Source: Hyperoplus lanceolatus
Lineage: Eukaryota > Chordata > Actinopteri > Uranoscopiformes > Ammodytidae
Direction: 5' to 3'
Length of the DNA stretch: 64,000 nucleotides
NCBI GenBank assembly: GCA_026929865.2
Contig: CM049395.1
Span: 30,265,001-30,329,000, forward strand
This document shows, piece after piece, positions 26,138 through 38,600 of this stretch (positions are counted from its first letter, which is position 1; every line of letters starts with the position of its first letter). A model generated the notes under the pieces. That model did not search any database, was not told the origin of the DNA, and saw only the letters and a list, made by a program, of their open reading frames with translations. A program made the translations under genes and the position numbers.

Positions 26138-26837
26138 GTAGTAGTAAATGCCTGACCTGTTTTTTCGGCCATTGTATTTTTCGACTGACTTTGGCCAGGG
26201 ATCGTCTACTATTTATTTAGAAATTAGTTCATAATAATTTGAACAATGATACAGTATAATCAATTACTAATTCTACACCTGTGGTCTGTAAACTGATTGA
26301 GCTGTGTTGAGAACCATGTGGACATTAATTGCTCTACAGTATATTACAAATTGCTGAGCATGTTCACACCATTAACGCTATGATGTGATACGTAAATGAG
26401 TGTTGCAGTTGCACCTTGTTTTGATGCATCAGAATGGCTATAAATATATTTCTGCCAATTAAAATGTCAGATCAATTAAAAATCAATCAGTGTGTGTTCC
26501 CATCATCTATACCAGTATGAATATATCATCTTTTTTATTTTCCTTAAGATTGCGTGTGTGTGTGTGTGTGGTCTGTAATTTGTCCATGTGTGACATGTTG
26601 GTCAGACAGACTGCCTGAGATTTCTAAGCCTGGTCAAGTTCATGTTCGTCTAATAGTGAAAATTGATTTTTGCTGTGGTAAACCCCCGGACGCCAGACAC
26701 ATAGCTGCACTCCTGCTTCAGCCATTGGGCTTTGAACGAATGAATGAAGAATGTTCTCAGTCACCATCAGTTCCGCTCAGCTATTCACTCACCACCTACT
26801 CTAACTCTTTATCAATACCTCCCCAGTGAAAATCTGT

Positions 26838-27896
26838 ACTCTATCCAGGGCTGTACACTTATTTTTTAAAGTGGTAGCACTGGTGCTAGCAAGCAAAAAA
26901 ATTCAGTAGCACAAAAATAAATTTGGTAGCACACAAAGTATGATCGAAAACTTGCATGACCCTAACCCTTGCATTTAGCTCTAATTACCTTTGAGCATGT
27001 CATCTTGGTTTTATTTGAGATTCTCAATGAATATGGTATCCTAGTGTGCAGTAATAATTGTAGAAAAATGAATAGGGGTGCACTGATTGCAATTTAGACA
27101 AAAGAGTCTAACCTGCCAATGGCAATTTTTTTGCTGATTCAGAATGATTTCCCCCACATAGAACTATAAAAATAATGTCTATACCTATATATTTTTATAA
27201 ACATATCATTATTATATTAGGCTAATAATAACCAACATTTTTAGAACATTTCATTCTTTCAATGAAAACCATACTTTAAAACATTGAACATATAGCCTAT
27301 TACATAAATTAGTAAACATAGTTATACAATTTAGGCCAAGTTAAATAGGTTGTGTCAATCTTTGTTTAAATCATAGATAGTTACTGCTGTTGACTGCTTT
27401 CTTTATAGGTCCATGGTTGACTGCAGGGCTGTGAAGCGCTAACTTCCTGTTCTTACCTGCTTCAAAATAAGAGTCAACTCGCATTTGGCTAGTAACCGAC
27501 TTTTATTGTGAAGGTGCACAGGAAATGTTCTGTTTGCACACGCACTAACTTGACTGCGTTAATGTAAAGAGAGCCGTCTCCTTCCTGTTTTAACCGTTGG
27601 TGAAGTTAGACGCCATAATCGCTGCACAAGCACAGATCCTGAGCACACATCTTTCACCAGCCAAAGTGGAGGGTAGACTTAATAACTTACTCGCCTAAGA
27701 CTACATTCACCCGCATTTGGAGAGTGTTAATGTAGAGCCCTCTAAGCAGTATTTTTGCATAGCTCCTCTGTGTCTCAAACAGACAGCATCTGCTCATTAG
27801 CACTGGTGCGACTGGACTTGTATTCATCATCGCACGTGATCAATTTCAGTAGCAAATGCGATCAAAACTGTCGCACTGTACAGCCCTGACTCTATC
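26838..27896. mobile_element. hAT-type DNA transposon, 1.04 kb
   Basis: The element 26846-27888 begins CAGGGCTGTACA and ends TGTACAGCCCTG, an exact 12-bp inverted repeat, and is flanked by perfect 8-bp duplications ACTCTATC (26838-26845 and 27889-27896). An 8-bp target duplication with CAG...CTG ends is diagnostic of hAT. The interior contains a second repeat start near 27074 (TAGGGGTGCACTGATTGCAA), suggesting a nested insertion. No intact transposase. Confidence 0.9.
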
Positions 27897-28800
27897 GCAG
27901 ATACAGCTGTGTGCACACAAACCCCCCCCCAAGTTGACAGGCATGTGCATGGACACATGCACTGAAATCACATGACCTTCAGTCTTAAAATAACACGGAG
28001 TGGAAGCGACGTTTTCTATAAATAATTTATTTATAGCTACAGCGCACAAAGAGCAGCAGCATGCCAGAGCCCATGGTGCTTAGGGAGCTGCTATTTATTT
28101 TTTAAAACTACCACCAGACAGCCCACTGTCAAAATATGGCATCCGGCTCTAAAATCTTTGTAAGATGGCTGCACTGGGAGAAGAAGGAAACGAGCGGGTG
28201 ACAATTTGGCGAAGCAGTCCATTGACAAAAAAGAAGCTCAATATCTAATTAGTTCCCCGTTTAACAATGTATGGTACGATTCTCCCCCCCCAAACTAACA
28301 TTCTCAGCGCCACTCCCACCTCCAGCGGTATCACGCAGCAACTGTCGCTAAGCAACCAGGAACATGTTGTGCCTGACTGTGTACACAGTGATAATGCAGC
28401 TTTTAAAAGTAAATCTCAGGAGGAGTTTGCTGAGAAAAGGAGGACATCAGGACGGAGTGATGGCACAGGGCTGGTGAGGGGAGGGGCCAACCTCAACCTG
28501 CAATCTCAAACTAAAGAGTTGTATGGTAGCTGACCCACATTTTTCTGAAGCTGGGGAAATTCAGTATTGAGTGACCAAAGTTGTCTTGCTAGTAAATGAA
28601 GGTATTTTACAACATTTAAAGAAATATGATGAAGATTTTCGTAATGTTTCTTACTCTGGAACAGGCATGTGGTATCCCCAGTCTTTATCCCGCAAAAAAG
28701 TTTCTGATTCGTCATTGAGCACAAAACCCAACCTATTTTGAGTCAGTGTTGATTCAGAGGTCCTGAACCAGGTTAGCGCTGTAACTACTGGGCACAGATT

Positions 28801-29482
28801 GTCTAGGCTAGGGGTGTCCAAACTACGGCCCACGGGCCAACTGCGGCCCGCGGCCTGCTTTTATATGGCCCTTTGAAAATATATATATATATATTTTTTT
28901 TTTTGCATTTGTTAGTTAACCTACTAGTGCAGGGGTGTCAAAACTGATTGATTGGCCCTTGGCAAATTTAAAAAATATAATGTGATATGGCCCTTTTTAA
29001 TTTTTAAATAATCTAAATGCACTCATTATATTACAGAGAATTATGTCCCATAAAAGAAAGAGAGCACCAAGCCCATCCCAGAGGACCCTGCATAATATTC
29101 TAATTTAAATCAATATTATTATCCATGTGTCCTTCTCCAATAGCTTCTAATTCATCTGACACAGTGTTTACATTTTTTTTCATACAACATTCTTCAGCTT
29201 TAGCCTCTTAATTTCCCTCTCAAAGTGCACCAGATTCATGGGGGGCATACCCCCGGACCCCCCTTGGAGGGGCGGGATCTCAGCTGACTACTATTTTCAC
29301 CAAGCTGGACATTAGACGTAAAAGCTAAAAGGATTACAATTTACGAAGACACTATGAAACTAAACATCAGAGCAGCTACATGTCCTGATAAATGTGTTAT
29401 TTTTGCAAAGTGGCCCGGCCCTTCGTAGATTTTTCTGTATGTGGCCCTCAGTGAAAAAAGTTTGGACACCCCTGGTCTAGGC
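28801..29482. mobile_element. hAT-type DNA transposon, possibly composite
   Basis: The element 28809-29474 starts TAGGGGTGTCCAAACT and ends with the inverse AGTTTGGACACCCCTG, flanked by perfect 8-bp duplications GTCTAGGC (28801-28808 and 29475-29482). A second left-type terminus, CAGGGGTGTCAAAACT, starts at 28930, so one hAT end sits inside another. From 29043 a short frame reads MSHKRKRAPSPSQRTLHN then stops; it resembles the lysine-rich start of a hAT transposase, but this is a weak call. Confidence 0.9.
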
Positions 29483-30159
29483 TCTTAGCAATTTGTTTCT
29501 CATTCGCCCAACAAGCACACACTCGCACACGGATGGCGCAACTACAAAGCAAGGTGCTGGCCTAACTGTCGGAAACAATTTTGGGTTCAAGTCTTGCTCA
29601 AGGACACTTGGACATTTGGACATGATCATTGATTAAACCTTTGATTCGTGGATGAACTGCTCTACTTCCAATAGTTCATTCACATCTAAACTTTGTTAAA
29701 TAAAACAAACTACCTCAACTCCACTACAAGTGAGTGAGACAATGGGTCCATCTAACTTGGGTCAACTTTAATTGAAGATTAAGGAAACATGAGCAAATAC
29801 ATAGGGCATAACACACATAGATGTGTCTGTGCTCTGAAGGCTGGTATGTCAGGGTGGGTGTGAGCGCATGACGTGATGCAGACATAGGTTTACGCCTGTC
29901 ACTGCTCCATTGACTGTTTGGATATGTGTTAGTAGGACAGAGCGGTAGTTAACACTATGATCTATCCATTAGTGTCCTCCTCTGTGCTGCGTGAGAGGCT
30001 TATCTATTTATGGTCGGCCATTGGCTCACAACTTTCTCGTGACTCCTCTTTGGTGACCCGCACTCAAGCCCACAGAATCACAGACACACAGGTTACTCAA
30101 CTATCAGTCAGTATATCGTGGTGTCGCTGAACGGAGCAAGTTTCAAGAGAAGGACTTAA

Positions 30160-30650
30160 AGGTCACATATTATGCTAAATGCACTTTTTAACTGTTTTCT
30201 AACATATCTATTGGTCCACGGTGTGCCTAGAGACTGCCAAAATATAAAAAAAGATAACAATCTCTCCTTTTCTCACTCTCCCCCTTTCTGAAACCCCCAC
30301 CCCTCCCCCCCAATATACTCCAGTCAGAATTCTCCCCTTTTCTGACCTCAAAAACTGGAAAGCCAGAAGCTTCCACTGTGCAGCCCACACCCCTATTTCT
30401 TATTGGTCCACGGCCCTGACAGACAGAGGGCAAGGCGTATCTGGCTTCGCTTCCGGACAGGGGGCCGGGGGAGCTCAAAGATTGTGTATTTACGAGGGGA
30501 GCTGCAGCTCTTTTTAAAAAATAGGCCACTGTGAGATTAGCTGAACATCAGCATAGTACAATACATTATCTGAAAGTTTTTTTCAGCAAACAATTAAAGA
30601 AAAACATATTAGGGACCACTAAGACCATATAATATGGTGTATAATAGAAC
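30160..30650. repeat. Interspersed fish repeat (ACATATTATG family)
   Basis: Begins TTAAAGGTCACATATTATGC and contains AGGGACCACTAAGACCATAT near the other end, both recognisable from a common spiny-rayed fish repeat. The middle, 30240-30530, is C-rich. Ends uncertain. Confidence 0.5.
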
Positions 30651-30819
30651 CGAAAAGTGTATAAGAGTGTGTCATTGTAAAAGAGGGTAACCTCAATTGA
30701 TCTTTCGAGAATAAATAAAGGAAAATGAAATGAATGAATAATATGGGAGCTTTAATCATGAGTGAACTTTGGGTGTGCTGGGTTGAAGCAGGCCACTACT
30801 GAAGGAATTAAGGACTACA

Positions 30820-31000
<181 letters not shown>

Positions 31001-32136
31001 CTCTAACATGTGCTCTCATCGTCAGTTTGATATTCAGCCACATGATTCATCAGTCAAGATTCTCCAAACTAGGACTCTGACTCATCAGATCAGAATAAAA
31101 TTCTCATCTCCATCTCACTTTGCATCTCCCCCCATCCTATTTCAATCCTTCACTTCATTCCTCCGTATGTTTTTCTACACATAAACACACACTTTCTGTC
31201 TGTATATTTCTGTATTTAATGAGCCTGCTTTGATATACTGTAGCTTCCTACAAAGGGAAAACACACACACACAGAATCCAGAGAGCTCTCACCCAGCCCC
31301 CAGTCTTAGATGCAGATCAGCTTCATGTTTAAAATGATGATGAGTGTGTCTCCTTTTATGTGAGGATGCAGGTATATATGGGTACATGTAGATGCCTCTG
31401 TCTGTATCAATTCTTTTTTTTCCTACAGCACAAAGGAAGGGAATGCATTTTGTATTTGCTGTTGTTAAATGTCTTTAATTGTTGGGTTTAATTGTTTAAA
31501 TTTCATCTTTACTGTTTTTGCTTCATGTCTGTCTTTTACAAAGTTTATCTAGCATCTGTTGTGGGGCACATGCCAAAAATCATGGTTTGGCGATTGGCAG
31601 ATATTACAGTTAAAACTGGGCTAAATTTGGTTGAAAAGTGAAGGATTTTTTAGAAATCTTGAATACATAGCAGCATAGCATTGCAATTTGGGATTCAGTG
31701 ATGCAATCCAGTAGATTGTGTGATCTTACACCCTAAGTGAAGTACAGGTTTTTCATCCATGTCTTTATGCAATTCAGTGACTGATGTAAGCAATTGAAAA
31801 ATTCTTCATGAAATTGAAACTCAAACACAACATTTTTACGGACAAAGTCAGTGAAATAGGACAACAAGGTGGAGGGACACTGAGGTTTGGAAGAAGCTGG
31901 GGCATTGAGAGGACAAGGTCGCCCCATCCTTCAGCAGACAGCAGCTATTAAAGCATATAGAGGGGACGCTGCAGCACGCCACTGCTGTTGTTCTCATTCT
32001 ATGATCCAACCAGATATTTGTGGTGGAAGAAAATCAACAACTCAAATTACTCATCTGCCATATCACTTCAACACGGTCCTGTGGTTCTTTCAATATCACT
32101 TTGAAACTAATTTCTGAAACTTCTTTGAACTAAAAC

Positions 32137-32183
32137 GCACGCACGCACGCACACACACACACACACACACACAGACACACACA
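32137..32183. repeat. (GCAC)n-(AC)n microsatellite
   Basis: GCAC tetramers grade into AC dinucleotides with one AG interruption. Confidence 0.93.
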
Positions 32184-33621
32184 ACCATACCTCTTTCAAA
32201 CTATCTCTGGGTTAGTAGAGCAAAAATAAAGAAGAAGAAAAAAAAGATTATTGTAACATCCAATCAACAACAGCAAAAACACTAAAGGTTACATGACATT
32301 TGATTTAGCCAGTTAAGCATTGCAGCTGGTTATGAACTGTACATGTACATGAATTGTTATGCATTTTCTTGCAGTAACGACTGCAAGATCAAAAAAGGAA
32401 AATGTAATTGTATTTGTAATACACCATAACTGTGACACTATGCCTAATGAGATTACACAAGATGGCAATAATCAAAATCATTTTGAAAAGCTCTGGAGGT
32501 CGGGACAGAACAGCTTGCTGCTGGGCAGCTGGACATCTGATCAATGAATCCAGCCAGTCAGAGAGAGAGACGCCTACAGTTTCACATTCAAAGATGATCA
32601 TTGGCACAGAGCACAAACACAGCCACGCAGGAGGCAAACTGGGCACAGTTTTAGATATATGGCCAGGGCCATAACTAGGGTGAGGACATGGATCAGATAT
32701 GGATTTGAGTTCCAAAAATGTTGTTGGACCACGACATGTGAAATGATTGTGCTTTCAACTGTGCCAATACAAAAGACACACATCATAGAGTCTACTCTTT
32801 GGAGTGTTTCTGGTGTGTAATGTGTTTGTGTGTGCAGATGTCAAAACAATCTTACCTTCAGGTGTATTGAGTAGCTCTTCCCAAGCATATCATCTTCATC
32901 AGCAGACTTTGTTTGTCGCAACGGTGTGGTTGCTCACATTTTGTTCAGTTCTGAGTATTTTTTGAGGAACGTGTGAATACTTATGTTTCTATTTATAGGA
33001 CTAAAGGGAGATCAGCTTAACTCTGTACAAGCCTGTTTAACCCCTCCCTGCTTTGATTGGCTGGATTAGCAGATATTAATTGATAAAACAGATTAGCGAC
33101 TGTCGGTGAACGTGACAGGAATATATGCGTGGGACAGATTGGATTGAGGGATCAGATAGATTCAGGGCTGCCTGTGTTCAGCTAAATGGGCCGGATGATA
33201 CTTAATGTTGTGGAACTATTGTAAATGGTTATGATAATGATAATGGCTTTTGAATAGGCCCTTCTGCTTGATCTGACAGAAGGCCGACTTTTACATGCAT
33301 ATTGTTCTCTCTTTGTGTCTTTTGCATCTACATGTGTACGAGTTTGTGTGTCTCGTGTACTATTGATTGAACTGTTAATATCTGGCTATAAAGGTGCTCA
33401 TTCAATGCTGTTTTTCTTCCATTTAGTTGTTGCTTAAGGACCACTTTGGTCGGACAAACAATGCAAAATTTCAAATTCCTCATTATTAATTGTTTTGGGG
33501 TTTTTTTCAGGTAAAAAGATTTTCTTTTTAAAGACTTATAAACTATAATGTGGCTTTTCCTATAACTGATGTATTTAAATAGTTAAATAGTGTAGTTAAA
33601 TATGTCACTGTGTATTTAGAT

Positions 33622-33730
33622 AACTAGGGCTGGCCCGAATTATTCAACATATTCGAGTATTTGTTTGTTAAGTAAGTATTCAAATCTCTATTCAGTATTT
33701 GGAATATTCATTTTTTGTTTTTTTTCAAGA
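33622..33730. repeat. ATTCG-rich repeat remnant
   Basis: Starts TAACTAGGGCTGGCCCGAAT and repeats ATTCGAGTATT / ATTCAGTATTTGG blocks, as in a common vertebrate repeat of form GGCTGGGCGAATATTCG. Old and diverged. Confidence 0.45.
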
Positions 33731-34569
33731 TTTTTTTTGTTGTTGCAAAACTTAAACTGGAATATATTTTGTCAGCAAATAATAATATTTCGATTTACAA
33801 GTTATAGAACAATTGTAAAATACAAATAAATGCTCATTTAAAATAAATAATCAAATTATTTGAACTTTGACCAGTTTGATTGACCTAGCTGAATATTTCA
33901 TATTTAACATATTCCTGACACCACACTCTACATTCAGACAACTTGTGGTCCTGGTAATGCTCTCATGCTTGGCCAGGCACTGTTTACCTGCGTGGAGTGT
34001 GCTCTGGAAATACAGATACTTTATATCATCTTTAAATTCATAATTCCAATAAAGCATCATGGTCAGCTACATTGAATTGAACTGGGCCTTAGAGAGTTCT
34101 ACTGTTTTAGCCCTTAGTGGTTCTCACACCTTTAATCACATATCTCAAATCCACAATCAAAGAATACCTGGGGGGCACTTGCCTGGTTTGGGGAGCATTG
34201 GTGAATGGCCTGCTTTCTCATTGCAGCGTTCGCATTATAAAGTCCTGTCATCTAGATCATCCTTTCTTTTAGATTTTTTCAAAGAGACATTTTGGTCTCA
34301 GCTGCATCATGGTATATCAGAGTACTGTTTGTCATAGCTCAAGGTCTTTGTGTTTGCAGTTTTATTCAATTGTAATTTTGAGAGGAAAATGAATTTCAAT
34401 GCTTCAATTTTGAAGACTTTCTGAAAAGAAAAATAGGGACAAAAATTAAAAATAAAACAAATTGGGAATATATAAAATAACAATTGTGTTTTGAGATAAC
34501 TGCCGAGCGAGTAAAGAGAGGGAGTGGACATAAATATTCCCCATAGTTATAAAAAACTAAAGGACAAGA

Positions 34570-34800
34570 TAGCGGGGACAATCGCAGACAATTCTCAGAA
34601 GGGTGGCTGGCATCTCCCTTAGAGATAGGGTGAGAAGCTCGGTCATTCGTGAGGAACTCGGGGCAGAGCCGCTGCTCCTTTGCGTAGAAAGGAGCCAGTT
34701 GTGCTGGATGCCCAGCTGGAAGGAGGCCTCGGGAAAGACCCAGGACTATGTGGAGAGTGAATATCTTCACACTGTCGCTCTCCTTGTAAAGCCTCTCAAA
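34570..34800 (+). pseudogene. LINE (non-LTR retrotransposon) ORF2 3' fragment
   Basis: From 34603 the plus strand reads MAGISLRDRVRSSVIREELG, AEPLLLCVERSQLCWMP. This matches the well-known C-terminal tail of fish LINE reverse-transcriptase proteins (SLRDRVRSSVIREELG.EPLLL..ERSQLRWFGHL.RMP). Directly after ERSQLCW the sequence jumps to the later PAGRRPRG-type segment (CCCAGCTGGAAGGAGGCCTC) in a shifted frame, so an internal deletion and frameshift have broken the frame. Only this short tail remains; there is no reverse-transcriptase or endonuclease domain. The exact LINE clade cannot be assigned here. Confidence 0.8.
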
Positions 34801-34983
34801 ATCAGTCTTGCAACAAAGCCAAACAAAAATATAAATAAAAAGAAAATTCATCGGTGTGTGTATGTTAGTGTGTATGTGTGTGTGAATCCATCCTTCAAGC
34901 GTAGAGTTACATAATAGGGTGGATAGATAGAACAAATTACATAAGGCTGCCCCTATATTGTTAGCTATGCTTGTAATGTATGC

Positions 34984-35091
<108 letters not shown>

Positions 35092-35582
35092 AGGGGTGTG
35101 GGTGTGGGTGTGTTTGTGTGTGTATCAGCAGATCTCAGCATGCGTGATTGAGAACAACGGAGGGAACACCAGGTCACACTGAAACAGCTGTATTTTCTCT
35201 CTAATTACCAACATGTCCGCCCTCGTGACGCCCCGGACAGCGTTAGTTTGATAAAAAACCACCGGGGAGAAAATAAAGTCTTACTCTGTACTCTTCCACC
35301 TCACTCACTCCATCCATCCTCCTCTACATTCCCCCTCATCCACCACATTAGCTTTCTCTCCCTCTTGCCATCCATAACTCCTCTCTGTCGCTGCGGGCCG
35401 GTCTCTCTCTCTTTCATCCCTTCATCATGACCCCTCCTCCACTATTTGTCTAGAAAAAGAGAGGAGGGGCGGAGTAGACCGGAGAGGAGATGAGAGGAGC
35501 GGTCCAGCAGGGCCCATATTAGATTAGACGAGCACTAATTGGATTAAAACCTATCCACGTGGGCATGTGTTTGAAAGAGAAG

Positions 35583-35585
<3 letters not shown>

Positions 35586-35645
<60 letters not shown>
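35586..35645. repeat. (GT)30 microsatellite
   Basis: Uninterrupted GT run of about 60 bp. Confidence 0.97.
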
Positions 35646-35646
<1 letters not shown>

Positions 35647-36731
35647 TTGTTTATTTGCACAGCCCAAAATCTGACATGAGTGTGTGTGTGTGAGGGGGTT
35701 TATAGCTACATACAGATGTTGATGTATGAGCTGGTGTCTATAAACTCTATACAGAGGATAGCACCTGTCAGCTTTGATTATAACCGGATTGTCGCTGAAT
35801 TTTTAGCTCCAGGTTTTTTTGGTTGTTTTTTTCTTTTTGGCTACAAACCAACTTACTCTGATTGTCTTTGAAGACTGACTGTGAGGGCAGCGGTCGCAAC
35901 TCCCTCTCCTGCTGCCAACATGAATACTGCAATTATGAAGATTGGCAGTGGGAAAGGCAAGGAAAGCGCCAACACCGCATTTGCATATCCGTGTTCAGGT
36001 TTTAAAAATATAAATTTTCAGCCTTTTCCTTGAAGTGTACACTTGGCTGGGAGCCTTGTCTAAAGGATGGATCAAAGGAAAATCAATTTGTTTTTTTTAT
36101 TGAACAGTTAAAGTCACAACTTTTCAACTTGAGAGAAAGCCTGTGTCCCATGGTGTTGTTCTAGTGCTGTCCAAACATACAGTCCAAAACACAAAGCTAC
36201 TCTTTATTATCATACAGGACAAAGAAAAGTATGGAATCCTTATGATTATAACGCTGAAACTTGATCAGTTTTACCTTGATGCCACTCTAATATTAAGTTC
36301 AAAGGATGTACTGATGTTGACACTTTTGAATATGTATGTATAATGTTAAAGTTCCCTGGTGTTGGTCAAGTTCTCTGAGACATCTACCTGAAATTTGCAT
36401 CAGTACCAGCATGAAGCCACCTCGCTAGTGAGAGGTTTTTGGATCATTGGTATAGTCAGCCACAGTATATCCATAACGTGGGCAAGATGTTCTTTCTTGT
36501 TTTACATCTGGACATAAAACATGTGCAGTGTAAACTGATGGCATATTGTCTCCTTTTACTGCTCTCAAATAACCACGTACACTAAAAGGATTGGACAGTT
36601 TTTGCATCTGTTCGACCTGCTGACACCAATTAAACATGTTAAATTATTCTGCTGGCTGAGAAAATGATTCCTGGAAGATTGAAGGACTTGCCAAACCATT
36701 AATGAGACTACTGGTGTGTTGTGTGTGGCAG

Positions 36732-36867
36732 GTAAACCAGGAAAATGTGGTGAAGGTGGGCCACAGACAGGTGGTCAACATGATCCGCACTGGAGGCAAC
36801 CGGCTCCTGATCAAGGTGGTGACAGTCAGCCGGAATCTGGACCCCGATGACACCGCACGGAAAAAAG
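36732..36867 (+). CDS. shank2: SHANK2 exon: C-terminal PDZ domain
   Basis: A 136-nt exon entering in phase 0: VNQENVVKVGHRQVVNMIRT then GGNRLLIKVVTVSRNLDPDD and TARKK. It completes the PDZ fold with helix B (VGHRQVVNMIR). The histidine at short-isoform residue 110 is the helix-B residue that gives class I specificity (Ser/Thr at ligand position -2), so binding to GKAP/SAPAP-type C-termini should be preserved. The acceptor is tgtgtggcag (36722-36731); the donor gtacaa starts at 36868 and is a weaker, non-consensus form (C at +4, AA at +5/+6). A MITE starts 30 bp downstream. It ends in phase 1, completed by CT to give Ala. Confidence 0.95.
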
Positions 36868-36896
36868 GTACAACAACCTGTAGTTTATAGTTAAAG

Positions 36897-37277
36897 TTAA
36901 AGGTGCAGTGTGTAATATCAAATCATCACAACAGTTTGTCTCTATGACTCCTGTTCAGAGAAGCAACATAAATTCTTCAAGAACATTCCAACTGGTAGTT
37001 CTGATGGACACAGTGTGGTCAACTGTTCCATTCTGTGCTTCTGTAGAGCTGATGACATTCCAACTATGACGCTCCCAAAATGGCGGCGCCCATGCTTTGG
37101 TCCATGGTATGGAGAAATACGGAGATATAAGCGACCCAATTTAAGGGAAAAAATTATAATTCTAAAAAAATAATTCAGCTATTATGCACTAAATAAACGT
37201 ACTTATGGATATTATAATTATTTTCTACCAAGTCTGCCATGAAAAAAATCCCCAAATTCTACACACTGCAGGTTTAA
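36897..37277. mobile_element. MITE (TTAAAGGTGCAGTGTGTA family)
   Basis: The left end reads TTAAAGGTGCAGTGTGTAAT; the reverse complement of the right end reads TTAAACCTGCAGTGTGTAGA. This inverted-repeat, 381-bp, non-coding element matches a family very common in teleosts. A related diverged copy of its end (ACACTGCACCTTTAAAG) lies near 19048-19065. Confidence 0.8.
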
Positions 37278-37319
37278 GTCATCTTTATTAGTCAATTCAC
37301 ACAAGGAACATTGAAAAAA

Positions 37320-37575
37320 AAATTTGCTCATCCCCTAACAATTTACCACACTTCGAAGGGGGTCAGAGCACAGGGTCAGCCATAGTACAGGGCCCATGGA
37401 GTGTCTTGCTCAAGGACACAATGGGCGAGATGGTGGGCATCATAGATGTACGGTAATACCAGCCACCACAAGTTTTACAAATATCACCCCTACTGTCCGG
37501 TGCCTGGGATCGAACCAGCGACCTCATGGTTACTGGTCGGCCCCTCTTCCTCTATAGGCCATCCTACCACCCCAT
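37320..37575 (-). mobile_element. tRNA-derived SINE, minus strand
   Basis: Read on the minus strand, the 5' head carries an A-box-like TGGCCTATAGAGG and a clear B-box-like GGTTCGATCCC (complement of 37507-37517), followed by the CTTGAGCAAGACACTCCATG segment. The plus strand therefore shows the mirror pattern GGGATCGAACCAGCGACC. No target duplication was pinned down. Confidence 0.65.
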
Positions 37576-38391
37576 ACAGTTTACACAGTGCTTCAGAAAA
37601 GAAAAGCTGAAAGAAGAGTAAGAGGGATATCCTGTTTACAAATTGGGGACAAAATAGTAGATCATACCTGGATTAGAATCAAATAATAATGTGGGGCTGC
37701 AGCAGGACCCAGCTGTGTACCTTGCGTGTCATAAAATGATGTGCAAAATCCTCTCTGGTATGTAACAATGTTTCGTCCCGTATTAAAATACCAAGGACTG
37801 CAGTGAAACAGCATGCTGTTGACTGATAATGTGTTATGTAATAATATCCCTCAGAGGCAGCAAGCAACCCGGCGTACTCCCATGTTCACCATGCAAACAT
37901 TAAAAAATAAGCAGCCTCAATATGTGCATGTATTTCCTATAAAGCTGCTGGATGTCCAGTCAGCTGGTGGCGCTACCCGTTCATTTTGTTCGGAGGATTA
38001 AGACAGCATGATTATAGTTTGTTAGATTATCAGAATCCAACGTGTCAATGCATATTAACACTAAGAATCAAAGGGAGCTAATGTTCCTTTTTAAGCACTC
38101 AATTATGGGACGGTGTGCATAGCAGAAGCAGAAGAATCATCAAGTCAGCAAATGAGATGTCCATTTAACTGTCAGTTTCTACCTAAGGCTAGCCGACATT
38201 AGCTACGTGACGTTAGCCTACTGTACTGGTACCAGACTAAGTAAGGCTGTATCAGCAAACACCTTTGTGTGTATCCAAAGTAGCAGGAGTGTAGTGTAGA
38301 ATGTTTACCTTTAAGGATAACAAAATAACATTGACATGACATGACGCATTTTAGTCACATTGCTCTCTTTCCCTCTCTTTGTCTACCTCAG

Positions 38392-38472
38392 CTCCTCCAC
38401 CACCAAAGAGAGCCCCCACCACAGCCCTGTCTATGCGCTCTAAATCCATGACGTCAGAACTGGAGGAACTCG
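38392..38472 (+). CDS. shank2: SHANK2 exon: post-PDZ proline/basic linker
   Basis: An 81-nt exon. With the carried G it reads APPPPKRAPTTALSMRSKSM then TSELEEL. The segment KKAPPPPKRAPTTAL.MRSKSMTSELEEL is strongly conserved in SHANK proteins directly after the PDZ domain. The acceptor is ctacctcag (38383-38391) and the donor gtagga starts at 38473. It ends with one G (phase 1). From here three continuations are compatible with phase: the 9-nt microexon, the stop-containing exon at 42070, or the exon at 42629. Confidence 0.95.
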
Positions 38473-38600
38473 GTAGGAACAACCTGATTTGACTTGACTC
38501 ATGATGTCATTAGGAATCTGAGTGGTCAGTGTCTCACGGCATCTTTTTTTTGTCCCTTTTCCTCTTTCTTATCCTCATTGTCGGGGTAACCTCTCGATAG

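Larger units (their letters stand above)
36868..38391 (+). other. shank2: Intron with MITE and SINE
   Basis: 1.5 kb. Holds the MITE at 36897-37277 and a minus-strand SINE at 37320-37575. From 37576 to 38391 I see only AT-rich unique sequence. Confidence 0.7.

Noticed and set aside
34396-34935. 179-codon open frame on the minus strand
   Set aside because: It runs antisense through a LINE fragment and CA-rich DNA, with low-complexity His/Thr repeats and no recognisable domain.
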